Shown: one piece after another, positions 44,365 through 55,634 of the stretch
How positions within the stretch are numbered: the first letter of the stretch is position 1
Layout of the letters: every line of letters starts with the position of its first letter
NCBI GenBank assembly: GCA_026545225.1
Contig: CM048848.1
Span: 49,811,806-49,875,805 of the forward strand
Length of the DNA: 64,000 nucleotides
Source of the DNA: Cornus controversa
Taxonomy: Eukaryota; Streptophyta; Magnoliopsida; Cornales; Cornaceae
Reading direction: 5' to 3'
Position numbers and translations under genes: made by a program
Notes under the pieces: generated by a model
Databases searched by the model: none
Seen by the model: the letters and a program-made list of their open reading frames with translations, nothing else
What the model was told of the DNA's origin: nothing

Positions 44365-44508
44365 TTTTGGGACCTAAAGAAATTTTGTTGATTTGCTTTG
44401 GATGAATGACCAGGAAATTTAGGAGCTTTTGGTAATAAGGTGTAAACATTAGAGGTAATGTGGACCTGAATATATTGAAATCTCTAACATAAATGATCAA
44501 TCACACAT

Positions 44509-44545
44509 TATTATTATTATTATTGTTATTATTACTATTATTATT
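44509..44545 (+). repeat. (ATT)n microsatellite in the GCK 3' flank
   Basis: Imperfect ATT repeats just after the likely polyadenylation region (CATAAATGATCAATC, 44488-44502). Confidence 0.85.
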
Positions 44546-44559
44546 CAGCTGAATTGCAT

Positions 44560-46474
44560 TCAACCTCATTGTATGTTTGATTCAAAAGTGTAAAATTTGA
44601 GTTATACCTTTGATTCTCTGTGATGACTATGAAATGATTTTATGTTTTGCAAATTGAATTACGAGGTTTGATGTGAACTTGATTCATGCTTAGTCATTTG
44701 TGGAAACATGGATTGATTTCATTTTATGAGTGGTTGGATTGATTTCATTTTAGGAGTGTTAGGCAATATTGCTGGTTATTGGGGCATAGGTAATAAGTAA
44801 TAATTAGCGGGAGAGTTATTATGGGGTTGTCAAATGTATGTGTTTGACAATATCTTTGCTGTATGATCGATGACTGATGATAACATATTAGATCCCATTG
44901 ATTCAATTGAAAGACACAGTTGATCTGTTTTCTATTTTAATTTGTCCTATTTTAAATCTATGCACTCTTGGTAGGTTTTCTACTCATTGTGCTTGTTGGA
45001 TCGCCACTCTAGTTTCTATTTCTTGGAACACATAGCCTACCCTTGTGGTTGATTGCAAGGTTTTCTTCCCACATTCATTTCTTCACCATCACTGAGAAAC
45101 AATATAGCATGCTAGTTTTGAATTAGGAGGGAGGATGTCTATGCACTAGCATTGAGTTGACTCTTACTTCTATAAGTTCTGGAGATAGTTTAAATTGTCA
45201 ATAACATACCCGCAATCAATTGACACTTCTTTTATAGATATTGATTTTATTGAGAAATAAATTGAACTGAAAAAATGATTATCATCTCAAACAGGACCAG
45301 GTCTTACATATATGTCACAAACTCTGAACTTGCAGACTTGCTTTGTCAAATTCAGGGTAGACAGTTTGCTCCCTTACCCAAGTGTGAATGTAAGGTTCAA
45401 GGTTATCAACAGTTTGAATTGAAATCAGTAGCATAGATTTTTAAGCATGCACTGAACACCTTCTATTACTTGTCACAGCTTTTGAGTAGAATGTTATACT
45501 TTGACGATGTCATATTTGATCTTACCTCAGCTTCTTGAAATCTTGATGATAATTCTGCTTATATTATGTAGAAATCTTGAGAGGTAAATTTTAAAAACTA
45601 ATGTTTCTTGCTTCCCCCGGCAAGATAAAGTTCTGTGCTAGTCTCCCATACGGCTTTTCTTTACGTATTCAACTTGTCATCCTACAAGATTTCGGAAAAT
45701 CCAGTTCAAGCTTGGCCTCTTTAATAGCAGGGGGTGAAGTTTGTTGGGGTTTTTTATGCCAGCATTTTTTAAAACTTTGCCTTTGGTTGGAGACTATATA
45801 CCCCTGCCAATACTCAGTAATATATTATAACATATATATATGTTATAATATATATATGGAAAAAGGAACAAAGGTTTTCATATTATGAGTGGTGACCTTG
45901 TTCAGTCCTTAATACTCAATTTATGGGCAGAAATGAATGTGATTTCCTTCCAAGAAAGCTTAAAGCCTGAATATATGTGATTCTAGTGGCTATTTAATTT
46001 AGAGTTGCTCTGGAGGAAGTTGCTGTCACACTGATGGAAGTAGCTTTTAGGTTAAAATTTTCGATATGTTGAATCTCTAATTAGCTGGAAGTTGAGTTGC
46101 CTAGATAACGTAGTGTGCCCCTGGTTTGTAAATTTATAATTCTTCATTCTTATGGTGTTTATCCTATGACTATAAAAAATTTCATAGATCTAAGCTTCCA
46201 GCATATGATTGAACATAATGAAACCCGTAATTGTTACATCTCCATGCCAAATTACCAACTACATAGCAACAGTATGTTAGAGCTGTCAAATTGTGTCATT
46301 GTGACACTTCTGTGTCGTAATTTGCTTTGCCTGCTCTCTTAAGGACTACAGTGTATTATGTGAGAGAATATGATATCATACAGAGCTGAATCTATCTCTA
46401 TCAAGGTTCTAATTCCCAGTATTATTAGATGCATAACATGCAATGATAAAAACTGGCAAATCTCTTGGCAGACC

Positions 46475-46521
<47 letters not shown>

Positions 46522-47632
46522 AAAGAAGATGCAGACTGTTCCTTTTGAATTAATCCTTATCTTCCATTAATAACACAATTTGCTTGGCCTTATGTTTTCT
46601 GTGCATTTGATATATCTTTAATAATCTTACTTGCAGTTTTCCCTCTCTAAACTACTCAGCTTAGTATTGTAATAAAACCTGACATTCTCAAAGTGAAGGG
46701 ATGATAAACTTGTTAGATATAGGAATCGTGTAGGTAATTTTCTACTCACAACTTGGGTTGTAATCTAAGTCACATAATTCTTCTAAATAGGTACCCTTTT
46801 TGTGCTCCGCCACTCTCTATATCACATAGAATTTGCCGTTTTTACGCTCCAGCGTTGTGTGACCTAAGTTGTGACCCTCCAGCTCCGGGATCGAAACATA
46901 ATGTCAATCTAGCAAGGATACACTTCTAACTGTGTATCATGTTATTTAAACAATTCTCATACTGTTCATGTATGCATCAAATGTTAATACATGAAGTCCT
47001 ACCAATTTCTTTTTTTTCAGTTTCTTTAAATCTAGTACTGTTGGATGATTATTGATTAATTTGGTGGGTTAAATTGTGCGAGCATGCCAATCTAGCAAGG
47101 ATAAACTTATGTTTGTATCAAAATATTATTGAATGCAAATCATATAAACGAATATCATTAATAAGAATTTCAAAGGAAAAAAAAAAAGAAAAGAAACAAT
47201 AGGAGAAGAGTCTATAAATAATAATAATACCTCATATACTTTCTGAAGATATAATGAAAACTCTAACCTTATATATCTCCCTTCAAAATACCAGCAATTA
47301 ACAATTAACTAAGTTAAAATCCAATAATTCAATTACGGACAAAAACATATAAATATTGATATGTAAATATAAACAAATATATGGTGATTAGAGTTGAATA
47401 TGTATTGGTGAGTTGAAGCAAATGACAAAGAAAACAAATCACAAAAATTAACAATCACTCTTTTTTTTCATGTAAAACAAAATGCAAATAGTCATGACTG
47501 TCAACAACTTATAGTTGTTACTTCTTTTAAATTATAAATAACTAATTTTTTTTAAGATATTACGAGTCACCAATCAAATAATATTTTGGTGGTATACAAA
47601 TTTTAAAAGGCTTCAAGGTTAGCTCATTAGGC
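44560..47632. other. 3 kb intergenic stretch
   Basis: No gene recognised. A plus-strand open frame of 95 codons at 45601-45888 (MFLASPGKIKFCASLPYGFS) is unidentified. A (CT)n(CA)n repeat lies at 46477-46521, and CACAACTTGGGTTGTAATC / GACCTAAGTTGTGACC form a short imperfect inverted pair at 46748 and 46860. Confidence 0.45.
46477..46521 (+). repeat. (CT)n(CA)n compound microsatellite
   Basis: CT units followed directly by CA units. Confidence 0.9.
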
Positions 47633-47904
47633 CATCTCCAGCCCTCTGCTAGAGGGCTGATTGGGCGATAATTGGACCATATATGGCCAAGGCGGGTCCA
47701 CCTTCTCTCGCGGGCCTCTTCGTTGTGCTCGCCTATTTTTTTTTAAAAAAGAAATTTCTCAAAACGATATCGTCCGAGCCTTAGTTAAAAAATATATATA
47801 TCAAAATTACGTCATTTTGCAATGGTTTTTTTTTTTAAAAAAGAAAAGGGGCAAGGGTCCAAACAGTAAGGGTCGGTTTGGACCACCACTTGCCCCCAAA
47901 AACT

Positions 47905-49270
47905 CTTTTTTCCACTTTTTGGTCACTTTTTTTTTTTTTTCAAAACTCAGTAAATAAATAATATAATCCTTAGGTACTGTTTGGCTGACCCAAATAGTGC
48001 CTAAGGCCAATATTGGCTTAAAAAACTTTTTTTTTTGTTTTTACTTTAAAAACTTTTTTTTTTCACTTTTTGGTCTCTTTTTTTTCTTCCAAAAATCAAT
48101 AAATAAATAAGGCAGTTAATATTGGCACTCCATCAATATCCTTAAGACACTCCAATCTTTTTTTTTCTTATAATGAAATTATAATTGAGTCCACATATAA
48201 CAAAATACTTGTTTTATATATCTTTAATCTCGTATTTGCCCTTATTTATTAAAATTAGGACTCTTAGAATTCCAATTCATTATTCTCTCTCACGTTTCAC
48301 TCTCTCAACCATAACAATAGTAGAAGTCATTACTAATATTAATTTGCACCATTACCACCACGACACAAATTTAATTTCCTCCTCCTCCATCATCGCCATA
48401 GCTTCCCTTCCTCCGTTGAAGCCATTAGCATTTTTTGATTGCATAAATGTCATTTTAATATATCTCAATTGGCTGATTATAGTAAAAAAAAAGTTATCCC
48501 CTTTTTATCACCCAAGTCTTTTTGAAATATTTTATATAAAACATTTGTTTGAAGTTAAATTTTCAGTTTTGTGCTGTTTGAGACTTTCTTTATAAAAAAA
48601 AAAATAGCTGGTTATCCCCTTTTTATCACCCAATTTTACTGATTATCGTACTCATTATTTCTTCATATGAGTTGTGTACTTGATTTGGATTTATGTTGAT
48701 TATATGAATTTTTAATGCTTGATATATGTTATCTCAGTGGTATAGAAGCTTGATTAAATTTTTTGGTAGATGTTACCATTTTTACACAATCAAAAAATGC
48801 TAATGGTTTCAACGGAGGTGGGGGAGAGATGGTGATGCTGGAGGTGGAAGAAACATGATTTTTACTCTTGTTATCGTTGAGAGGGTGAAAGAGAATAATG
48901 AATTGTAATGTTAAGAGTCCTAATTTTAATAGATAAGGCCAAATATGGAATTAAAATTATAAGAAGCAAGTATTCTGTGATATGTGGACTATGTTGTAAT
49001 TTCATTATAAGAAAATAAGAGGTTGGAGCGTCTAAGGATATTGGTGGAGCACCAATATCAGCTGCCATAAATAATAGTCCTTAGCTAATGTTTGGTTTAC
49101 CCAAATAGTGCCTAAGGCCTATATTGGCTTCAAATTTAAAAAAAAAACATTTTTTTTGTTTTTTTTTACCTAGAAATTTTTTTTTCCCCCTAATTATAAT
49201 ATGTCAATGTAGCCATTATAAGCCACTGTTTGGCTGACACAAACAGTGCCATAATGGCTATATTTTTTAA
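47905..49270. repeat. tandem family with GTTTGGxTxACCCAAATAGTGCC
   Basis: Copies at about 47969-48028, 49081-49140 and (diverged) 49212-49270 each carry TGTTTGGCTGACCCAAATAG, then GTGCCTAAGGCC and ATATTGGCT, flanked by T-rich runs and AAATAAATAA. The second copy is split by the long-TIR element. Confidence 0.65.
48111..49066. mobile_element. long-TIR element (956 bp, arms about 300 bp) with 8-bp flanking repeat
   Basis: Left arm GGCAGTTAATATTGGCACTC and inverted right arm GGCAGCTGATATTGGTGCTC remain alignable for about 300 bp, through TTCTTATAATGAAATTA, TAAAATTAGGACTCTTA and GAAACCATTAGCATTTTTTGATTG-like lines. ATAAATAA stands on both sides, but the target is AT-rich, so its length is not certain. 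The other copy of the surrounding tandem unit shows the site without the element. No transposase. Confidence 0.8.
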
Positions 49271-49582
49271 AAAAGGTAAAAATTAATAATAATAAAACTT
49301 TCAACTCTATAAATACCCCCACTCCTACCACCGTTCAACCACATCCAACTCATCTCTATTCTCTACTCCTCCAAGCTTCATTTATTTATTTATTTTTGCC
49401 TATTTTAGCTTTTATTTCTATATTCTTCTAATTTCATGAATCCAAGATCACCATTCTACTACAACTCCCAACCGATTGATGAATTTTTGCCATTTGATGA
49501 AAATAATATAAGTTTGTTTTTGTAGTCACAACCTGATAATATTCCAGAATCCCAATTTCCTTCCCAATATTATGTTCCTAAT

Positions 49583-50430
49583 ATGCCACAATCAAGTAGC
49601 ACCGAACCTTTCTTAAGGCGACTTGTCGTTATCCGAATGCCTAATTGGACGAAGGCCAAACATAAGGCTCTATACAAGGCTTGGTTGGCCATCTCGATGA
49701 TGCAGGTTGCAGACCAAACTAGGAGAAAGTTATGGGACCGAGTGAAGAAAAATTATCTGCTTTAACTTGGTGGTCCATCTTCAAGAAATTCAAATGGTCT
49801 AATGAATTGTTGGTCCATCATGTAGAAAAATAATGACCAAATTTTCTGAATGCATGACTACAATCAACAGGAATCACACTAGTGGCTTCAACAATGAAGA
49901 TATGGTGAGTTTTTTACTATGTTAAATTTAACTCATAAATATTTTAAATATTCGACTTCTAGTTACTCTAAATCTATTTTTGTAGATGATAACTGCTAAA
50001 CATATGTATAAGTCACAATGTGGCAAAGAATTCACTCTAGATAGCTGTTGGCATATTGTGAATAATACTAGTCAATGGCATCTACATTGTGCCGAACAAG
50101 CCAGAAAGAACAACAAAAAACAACAGAAGAGAAAGAGTAGATTCCACAATGATGTAAGTACGCTATCTACTACATTTAGTCATGCAACTACGCCACCAAA
50201 TTCAACTTCGGTTGAATCGTCCCAAAACAATGGGGAAAATGATTCACCCGATGTTGAGGTATGTCAACTGCTTGAATGACCACCAAAAAAAAAAAATGGT
50301 GAAACAACGTCGAGATAAAAATAAAGGTTTGAATTCGATGAGTAGTTCATTCTTAAACGCTTTTAATGATCTCAAATCCCGTATTGAGACAGAATTAGGA
50401 GATCTTGGGAATGTGAAAATGAAGTGAGAG
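49583..50430 (+). pseudogene. Myb/SANT-like, NAM-associated ORF1 of a Harbinger-type element
   Basis: Fragments in order: NWTKAKHKALYKAWLAISMM and LWDRVKKNY (Myb-like), then after a gap with an intron-like GTGAG...TGTAG, MYKSQCGKEFTLDSCWHIVN and QWHLHC, then a KKKMVKQRRDKNKG basic stretch and SSFLNAFNDLKSRIETELGD. This matches the plant family of Myb-like proteins with a NAM-associated C-terminal domain, the DNA-binding ORF1 of PIF/Pong-type elements. Stops and frame changes make it non-functional. Confidence 0.65.
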
Positions 50431-50895
50431 GCAAAAAAGTGGAGAAAAAAAAAAGACCAGATAGCTTGAGATTTAGGAGAAAGAGAGGACCAGACAGCTG
50501 GAGATTCAATAGAAACTATAGGAAAAAGAGAAGATCCAAATTCGATGCCAGCACCAGAATGGCAAGAGTGGATTCGTATGAGACGAAGGCAAATATTGGA
50601 ATTTATGCTACAACGGATGTCATAGCCTATTTATTTACTTAATCCATACTTGGATATTGTATTATTTCATTTATTTGTAATTGTTTTTAATCTATAATAA
50701 TCCATAATGAGTTATTATATAAGATGAAAAATATAACCGTTAGTAAAATATATATATATATATTAAAAAAATTATTATTATTAGAGAGCAAAAATCAGGA
50801 GAGCCTACTGCAGCGCTAAAATCTGGATAGCAGAAGTTGCTAACGTGGCTAATCTAGAGAGCAAAATTTCAGAGAGACTGCTTCAAATGGCCTAA

Positions 50896-51360
50896 GAGCA
50901 TCCACAATGACCAGGTGGTCTGGCCAAGTAAAACCTCATATTCACCTACAATAGCTTGGCTAAAAACGAAGGCCCACTCTTGCTTGGCTAGTTGCTTCTA
51001 TTCAAGTATTTTGTACTTTTTTAATATATATTTTTTTGTCTTCACATGGAATACTTAGTATATTATTTTTTCCACTTAAACATCTATAACTTTTACTACA
51101 CATTGAATTTTTTGATGAAATCATTTTTATTAGAAAGATAATTGTAAGAGCTTCAATTTGAGTACCACTTATTCTATGTTCTGACATAATTTAAAAAAAA
51201 AATAAATTTGATTAAAATATTATTATTATTGACTAGCGAAAATTTGGAGAAGTTGTTGTGGAGTCAAATGAAGATCGTGACATGTTGATGTAACTGACTA
51301 ACATAGCTGCCTATAATTTAAATTTGGAGAAGCAAATATAGAGAAGCCATTGTGAATGCC
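50896..51360. mobile_element. Tourist-like MITE (about 465 bp) abutting the Harbinger-like element
   Basis: GAGCATCCACAATGACC and the inverted GGCATTCACAATGGCTT are related TIRs of the GAGCATCCACAATGG type. The target duplication is unclear (TAA left, ATA right). The interior is AT-rich with no coding. Confidence 0.5.
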
Positions 51361-52477
51361 ATATTGATCATACAATAGAAACTCGATAGCCTTCGTAAAT
51401 TGTGACCATGCACTGAAGAGAGAGAGGACAAATATCCAAGTAAGTGTTACATATTCTGAATGAATTTAACATCTTAAATCAAACAAGCGTACAACACAAA
51501 TAAATAACAATTAATTTATGAATCATTGTTAATAACATAATATAGCACATGAAAGAAATTAACATAAAATCATTCCAATGGTCAATGTATTTTGTTTCTA
51601 AAGCAGCTTAATTTTTTTATTTATTTATTGAATTCTCATTTACCGAATTCAATGCTCTTGGGAGTTATAAAATTTAACCATATCAAACATAAACAATATT
51701 TATTTCTCGTTCAAGTAGAGAGCATATTTAAGTTAGGGGTGCACAAAAATCCATTCAAACCAAATCGAACCATAACAGACTGTTCGATTCATTTTTTTTA
51801 CGATTCAGTTCGGTCACGGTTCCAAAATATTAGAACCATGAATTAACGGTTCAATTCCGATTTCATGTCCCTGAGAACTAGACCGAATAGTTTATATATA
51901 TTTATATAAAAAATATATTATATAATTTATAATAGGCTGTATACAAATGTGCAATTACCCCTTGTTGTGCGATAAACCCCCTACATTTTCCAATATGTGC
52001 AAATAAGGACAAATTGTCAGTTTGGATGAAAAAAATCAATGAAATGACGAAATTACTCTTATATTATATATAAAAAAAAGGCAAAACCTTAAAAGACATA
52101 ATTAGCCTTATAGAGATATGTGTATTCCATACACCCAAACACACCTAAGATTTGAGACACCACAGATCTGAGTCATTATCCTTCACCGCTCTCTCTTTCT
52201 ATCTTGGTGCATCAATCTAAATGCTCCATTTATACATTTTTTTGGTTCGCTTTTATATTTATTTTTTGTTTGAGCACTGGTGTGTTTGACTGCCACCTGC
52301 CATTTGAAGCGATTTTGTGCTCTCGAATTTCAGGTTAATAATGGAGGTTTTGGTGTCATAGAAGTGGAGGCAAAGGAGGATTGCTATGTTTTTATGTTTA
52401 CTTTTGAATTGAAATTATTGAAAGGTGATGAAGTTGGTGTGGTTTTGGGGTTAGAGAAAGCACCTATTAAGGAATAT

Positions 52478-54929
52478 TGTTGACCTCAAGGTTTCAACCA
52501 AATGTTATTTGGGTGATTTTGATGATAACAATCTATTGTAGTGTAGATCTAATAAGTTTACTTGAGTGTGCATTTTACAAGGTATCAAATTATCTCAAGT
52601 ATTTTAAAGGCTTTGGACTTCAAAGGGACTTACAAAAAGATAGATGAAGCCACATGATCATAGAACTCAAATATCAATAATCAAGATCAATGACGAAGTT
52701 GAAGTGAAGCCACATGATGAAGGAACCCAAGAGCTTAAAGATTTGAAGATCAAAAGACTTAGGTAGGTTAGTCTTGGGTGAGTGCTTGTATTTATTATAA
52801 AATTACTTTGATGTATTCACATGAAAGATCTAGGACCAATGCATATAATTCATATCATTCATAAGTCCTTAGAGTATAAGCAATAGGCCATGAACTTCAT
52901 TTATAACATCATGAGGCCTTTTCTAAGGTTGAGTTAGTTTAAGCTTTCATAAACTTTGGAAGAACTCAATTATTAAGTCATAACTAGGACCATGTATTTC
53001 AATCATATCATTTAGAATGGTCTATAGGAATTAGAGCAATAAGGCTTTGAACTTATATGTTTAAATCATAAAAAACCTTATATAATATTGAAATGATCTC
53101 CAATTGAAAATATCTTTAATACTCAATATTCACATTCAGCCAATAAACTTCATGTCCAGTTTGAGATTACTGAAAATAGAGTTTAAGCTTACTGAAAGTC
53201 GAGTTTGAGATTGCTGAAAGTTCAGTTTGAGCTTGCTGAAAGTTAAGTTTGAGCTTGCTGAAAATGCACTTTGAGGCGACTGAAAAAAACAGTAGGTTTT
53301 GATGTTTCTAGAGCACTTTATCAGCTGACTGAAACTTCACTTTCAGTAGACTGAAAGTTGCTGGATCTGAATCTAACAGCTAGTTTAGTGCATTTAATGC
53401 TTCCAACAACCCTCCAACAATTATATTTTTCAAAAACTCTATATATATGTGTTCGGGGCTGTTTTTAGCTGAGAGAGAAGAGAGTAAAAGAGAAACTCAC
53501 CTTGTGTATTTAGTTTATACATATTGTGAGTGAGTTCTACCATGAAGCCTTCATTTCATATCAATTTGGTAGAACTCTCTTGTAAGAAAAAAAGTAAACT
53601 TACATTACATATCTATTATTTATCTTTCATATTCATCTAGAGTTGAGCTTTCATATTAATTTATCAATTGTAACTCTAAGTATGTGAGCTATCATTTGTG
53701 TGTCTATCCATTGAGGGATATTCTCTATTGTACTCAAACTCCTATTCATCTTATTTGAGAAGAAGTCCAAGATGTGCTCTTGGCAAAAGGGATTGCTTCA
53801 TAGAAGCTTGTAAAGGTTCTCACTTGTGCCGTCAAAAGTGAAAGGAAGCCCAAGTTATGTGCTTGGCAATGAAGTCTTGGTAAAGTGTTTATCGGGGCAA
53901 TGAAGTCTTGGTGAAGTGTTCATAGGAGCAAAGAAGACCAAGTGTTGGACTTGGCAATTGTAGAGGTTTGATTTCCAATCTTAAGGGAAACTTCATAATG
54001 GAAACCTCAAGATAAGCTCTTGAGGCATGGACGTAGGTCGGAGTTGCGGAACCATGTAAATATCATGGTGTTGATTGGTTTGTATTTCTCTAACCCTTAA
54101 CTCCTTTACTTAATAGCATTTTATATATTTAAATTCATTATGCTTTATATATGAATGCTATGAGTTTATATGCTTTAATTCATATGAAGAGGATGGGATG
54201 AATGCTTGGAGTATGTTGATTGATTGAGTACTTATTTGATTATTCATCTCTAGTTAAGTTGCACACTATGTGTTTGATAAAATGTCTCTATGAGCTTTAA
54301 CTCTATTTTAGCATTGATAGACATATACTCACTTAGCTCATTGCATTCTTTATCCAATGAACCATTTTATGAATGAATGAGTAACACTCCAAGTGCTTGA
54401 TTAATTGTCTATGTAAGTTTTACTCTTTACATCATATTCATAGGCAATTGCTCAAGTACCCTTTTGATAAATTTACTCCTTCATTTTACTAGCATTTGTT
54501 TTCTAATTGTTTATTTAATGAATGTTGTTTAAATGCTTCAAATGAGGAGGATGGAATGTATGCTTGGAGTATATTGGTTGAGTTGTGGAATTGATTGTAC
54601 TGTTAATTGATTGAGTATTTATTTGATTACCTTTTTGCCAATCAATTTGCATATCATGTGTTTGATTAATCACACAATCAACATTTTCACACACTACAAG
54701 CATGATACGTTGCACTTTCATAAACACTTCATTTGTTATATTTACTTGATCATTTAAATGCATGATAGGTAGAACATTCTCATTCCCACTTGTTGAATAC
54801 ATAAGTTTATCAAGTGTTTGACAAAAGTCCAAACAAGCCTATTTTTGTCAAAATGAGCTAAATCGAAAAAATTTTATTGTTTGCCTATTATCCCTATTCA
54901 CCCCCTCTAGGAACAAATCTTGGGTAACA
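52478..54929 (+). mobile_element. solo LTR, Ty1/copia type (2.45 kb)
   Basis: Begins TGTTGACCTCAAGG and ends TCTTGGGTAACA, with CTATTCACCCCCTCTAGG just before the end, a line common near the U5 end of SIRE/Maximus-type copia LTRs. No internal domain follows. The 5 bp on either side, AATAT and AATGA, match only at three positions. It contains two diverged copies of a segment (about 54180-54330 and 54525-54680, with GGATGxxATGxATGCTTGGAGTAT). Confidence 0.6.
53155..53290 (+). repeat. 22-bp minisatellite in the solo LTR, about six units
   Basis: AGTTTGAGATTACTGAAAATAG-like units follow one another every 22 bp with the core GTTTGAG(A/C)TTxCTGAAA. Confidence 0.85.
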
Positions 54930-55195
54930 ATGATTTAGATATGATAATTGAAAATCCATTCTCTGATAAAACCATGACCCAAAACCATTGATCGTCATTG
55001 ACTGCCATTATTGTAAGAATTTTGGGTTTATTCGAATTTGTCACCAGTGGCTGTTATTGTTTCAGACGAGAATCTAGAGAGAGAAATAAAGTTTGTGTTG
55101 GTGGTTGGGGTGACTCATGAATCTGTTGCCTCTATTTTTGGGTTCTATTTCATAAGTCTTGGTTTGAAAATTGATTCAATGGACATGAAGTATAT

Positions 55196-55338
55196 ATATA
55201 TATATTCATCACATACAAACCTGATATATATATAACACAAAATACTTACTGTTCACCGGCTACCACTTAGATATATATTCATCACATACAAACATGATAT
55301 ATATATAATACAAAATACTCACTGTTCATCGGTTACCA

Positions 55339-55345
<7 letters not shown>
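55196..55345 (+). repeat. 74-bp tandem duplication with ACTGTTCACCGG core
   Basis: TTCATCACATACAAAC at 55205 and again at 55279, each followed by ATAATACAAAATAC, TACTGTTCA(C/T)CGG and TACCACTTA. A third, partial copy begins at 55432 and a fourth, inverted copy lies in the hairpin at 55480-55540. Confidence 0.85.
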
Positions 55346-55374
<29 letters not shown>

Positions 55375-55479
55375 GAGTGATGATGTTCAATTCTATCACC
55401 TTCGTTTTTGGGTGTCGAAAATCGGGGTTTGACACAAAATACTCACTGTTCACCGGCTGCCACTTAGATATATATATCG

Positions 55480-55540
55480 GGGCGTGACACAAAATACTCA
55501 CTGTGCAACTGGTGAACAGTGAGTATTTTGTGTCACGCCC
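55480..55540. repeat. perfect 25-bp inverted repeat (hairpin), 11-nt loop
   Basis: Arms 55480-55504 and 55516-55540 are exact reverse complements (GGGCGTGACACAAAATACTC... ) around GCAACTGGTGA. Each arm joins an LTR-end-like line to the ACTGT end of the 74-bp unit. Confidence 0.95.
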
Positions 55541-55621
55541 TGATTTTCGACACCCAAAAATGAGGGTGATAGAATTGAACATCAACATCACTCATTAATA
55601 ATCCCGGCTTTGATATCTTGC

Positions 55622-55633
55622 TCTGATACCAAG
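55622..55633 (-). other. primer-binding site (initiator Met tRNA) of a gypsy-type element
   Basis: The minus strand reads TTGGTATCAGAGC, the canonical plant PBS complementary to the 3' end of tRNA-iMet, directly inside the LTR end at 55635. Confidence 0.75.
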
Positions 55634-55634
55634 T

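Larger units (their letters stand above)
47633..50893 (+). mobile_element. PIF/Harbinger-like element with Myb-like ORF1 remnant
   Basis: Left end GGCCATCTCCAGCCC preceded by TTA; the right end, inverted, is GGCCATTTGAAGC, followed on the plus strand by TAA. GGCCA ends and a 3-bp T(T/A)A target fit Tourist/PIF elements. Inside, 49583-50430 encodes an ORF1-like protein. No DDE transposase is visible. The left third is a patchwork of A/T-rich tandem copies and a nested long-TIR element. Boundaries are plausible but the ends are diverged. Confidence 0.5.

Noticed and set aside
44159-44500. Minus-strand open frame opposite the GCK gene
   Set aside because: Shadow of the GCK codons.
45601-45888. 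95-codon plus-strand frame
   Set aside because: Not recognised, ends in a TA-rich run, no splice or promoter context; not listed as a gene.
54515-54832. 105-codon minus-strand frame
   Set aside because: Lies inside the solo LTR, matches no retrotransposon domain, and is likely chance.
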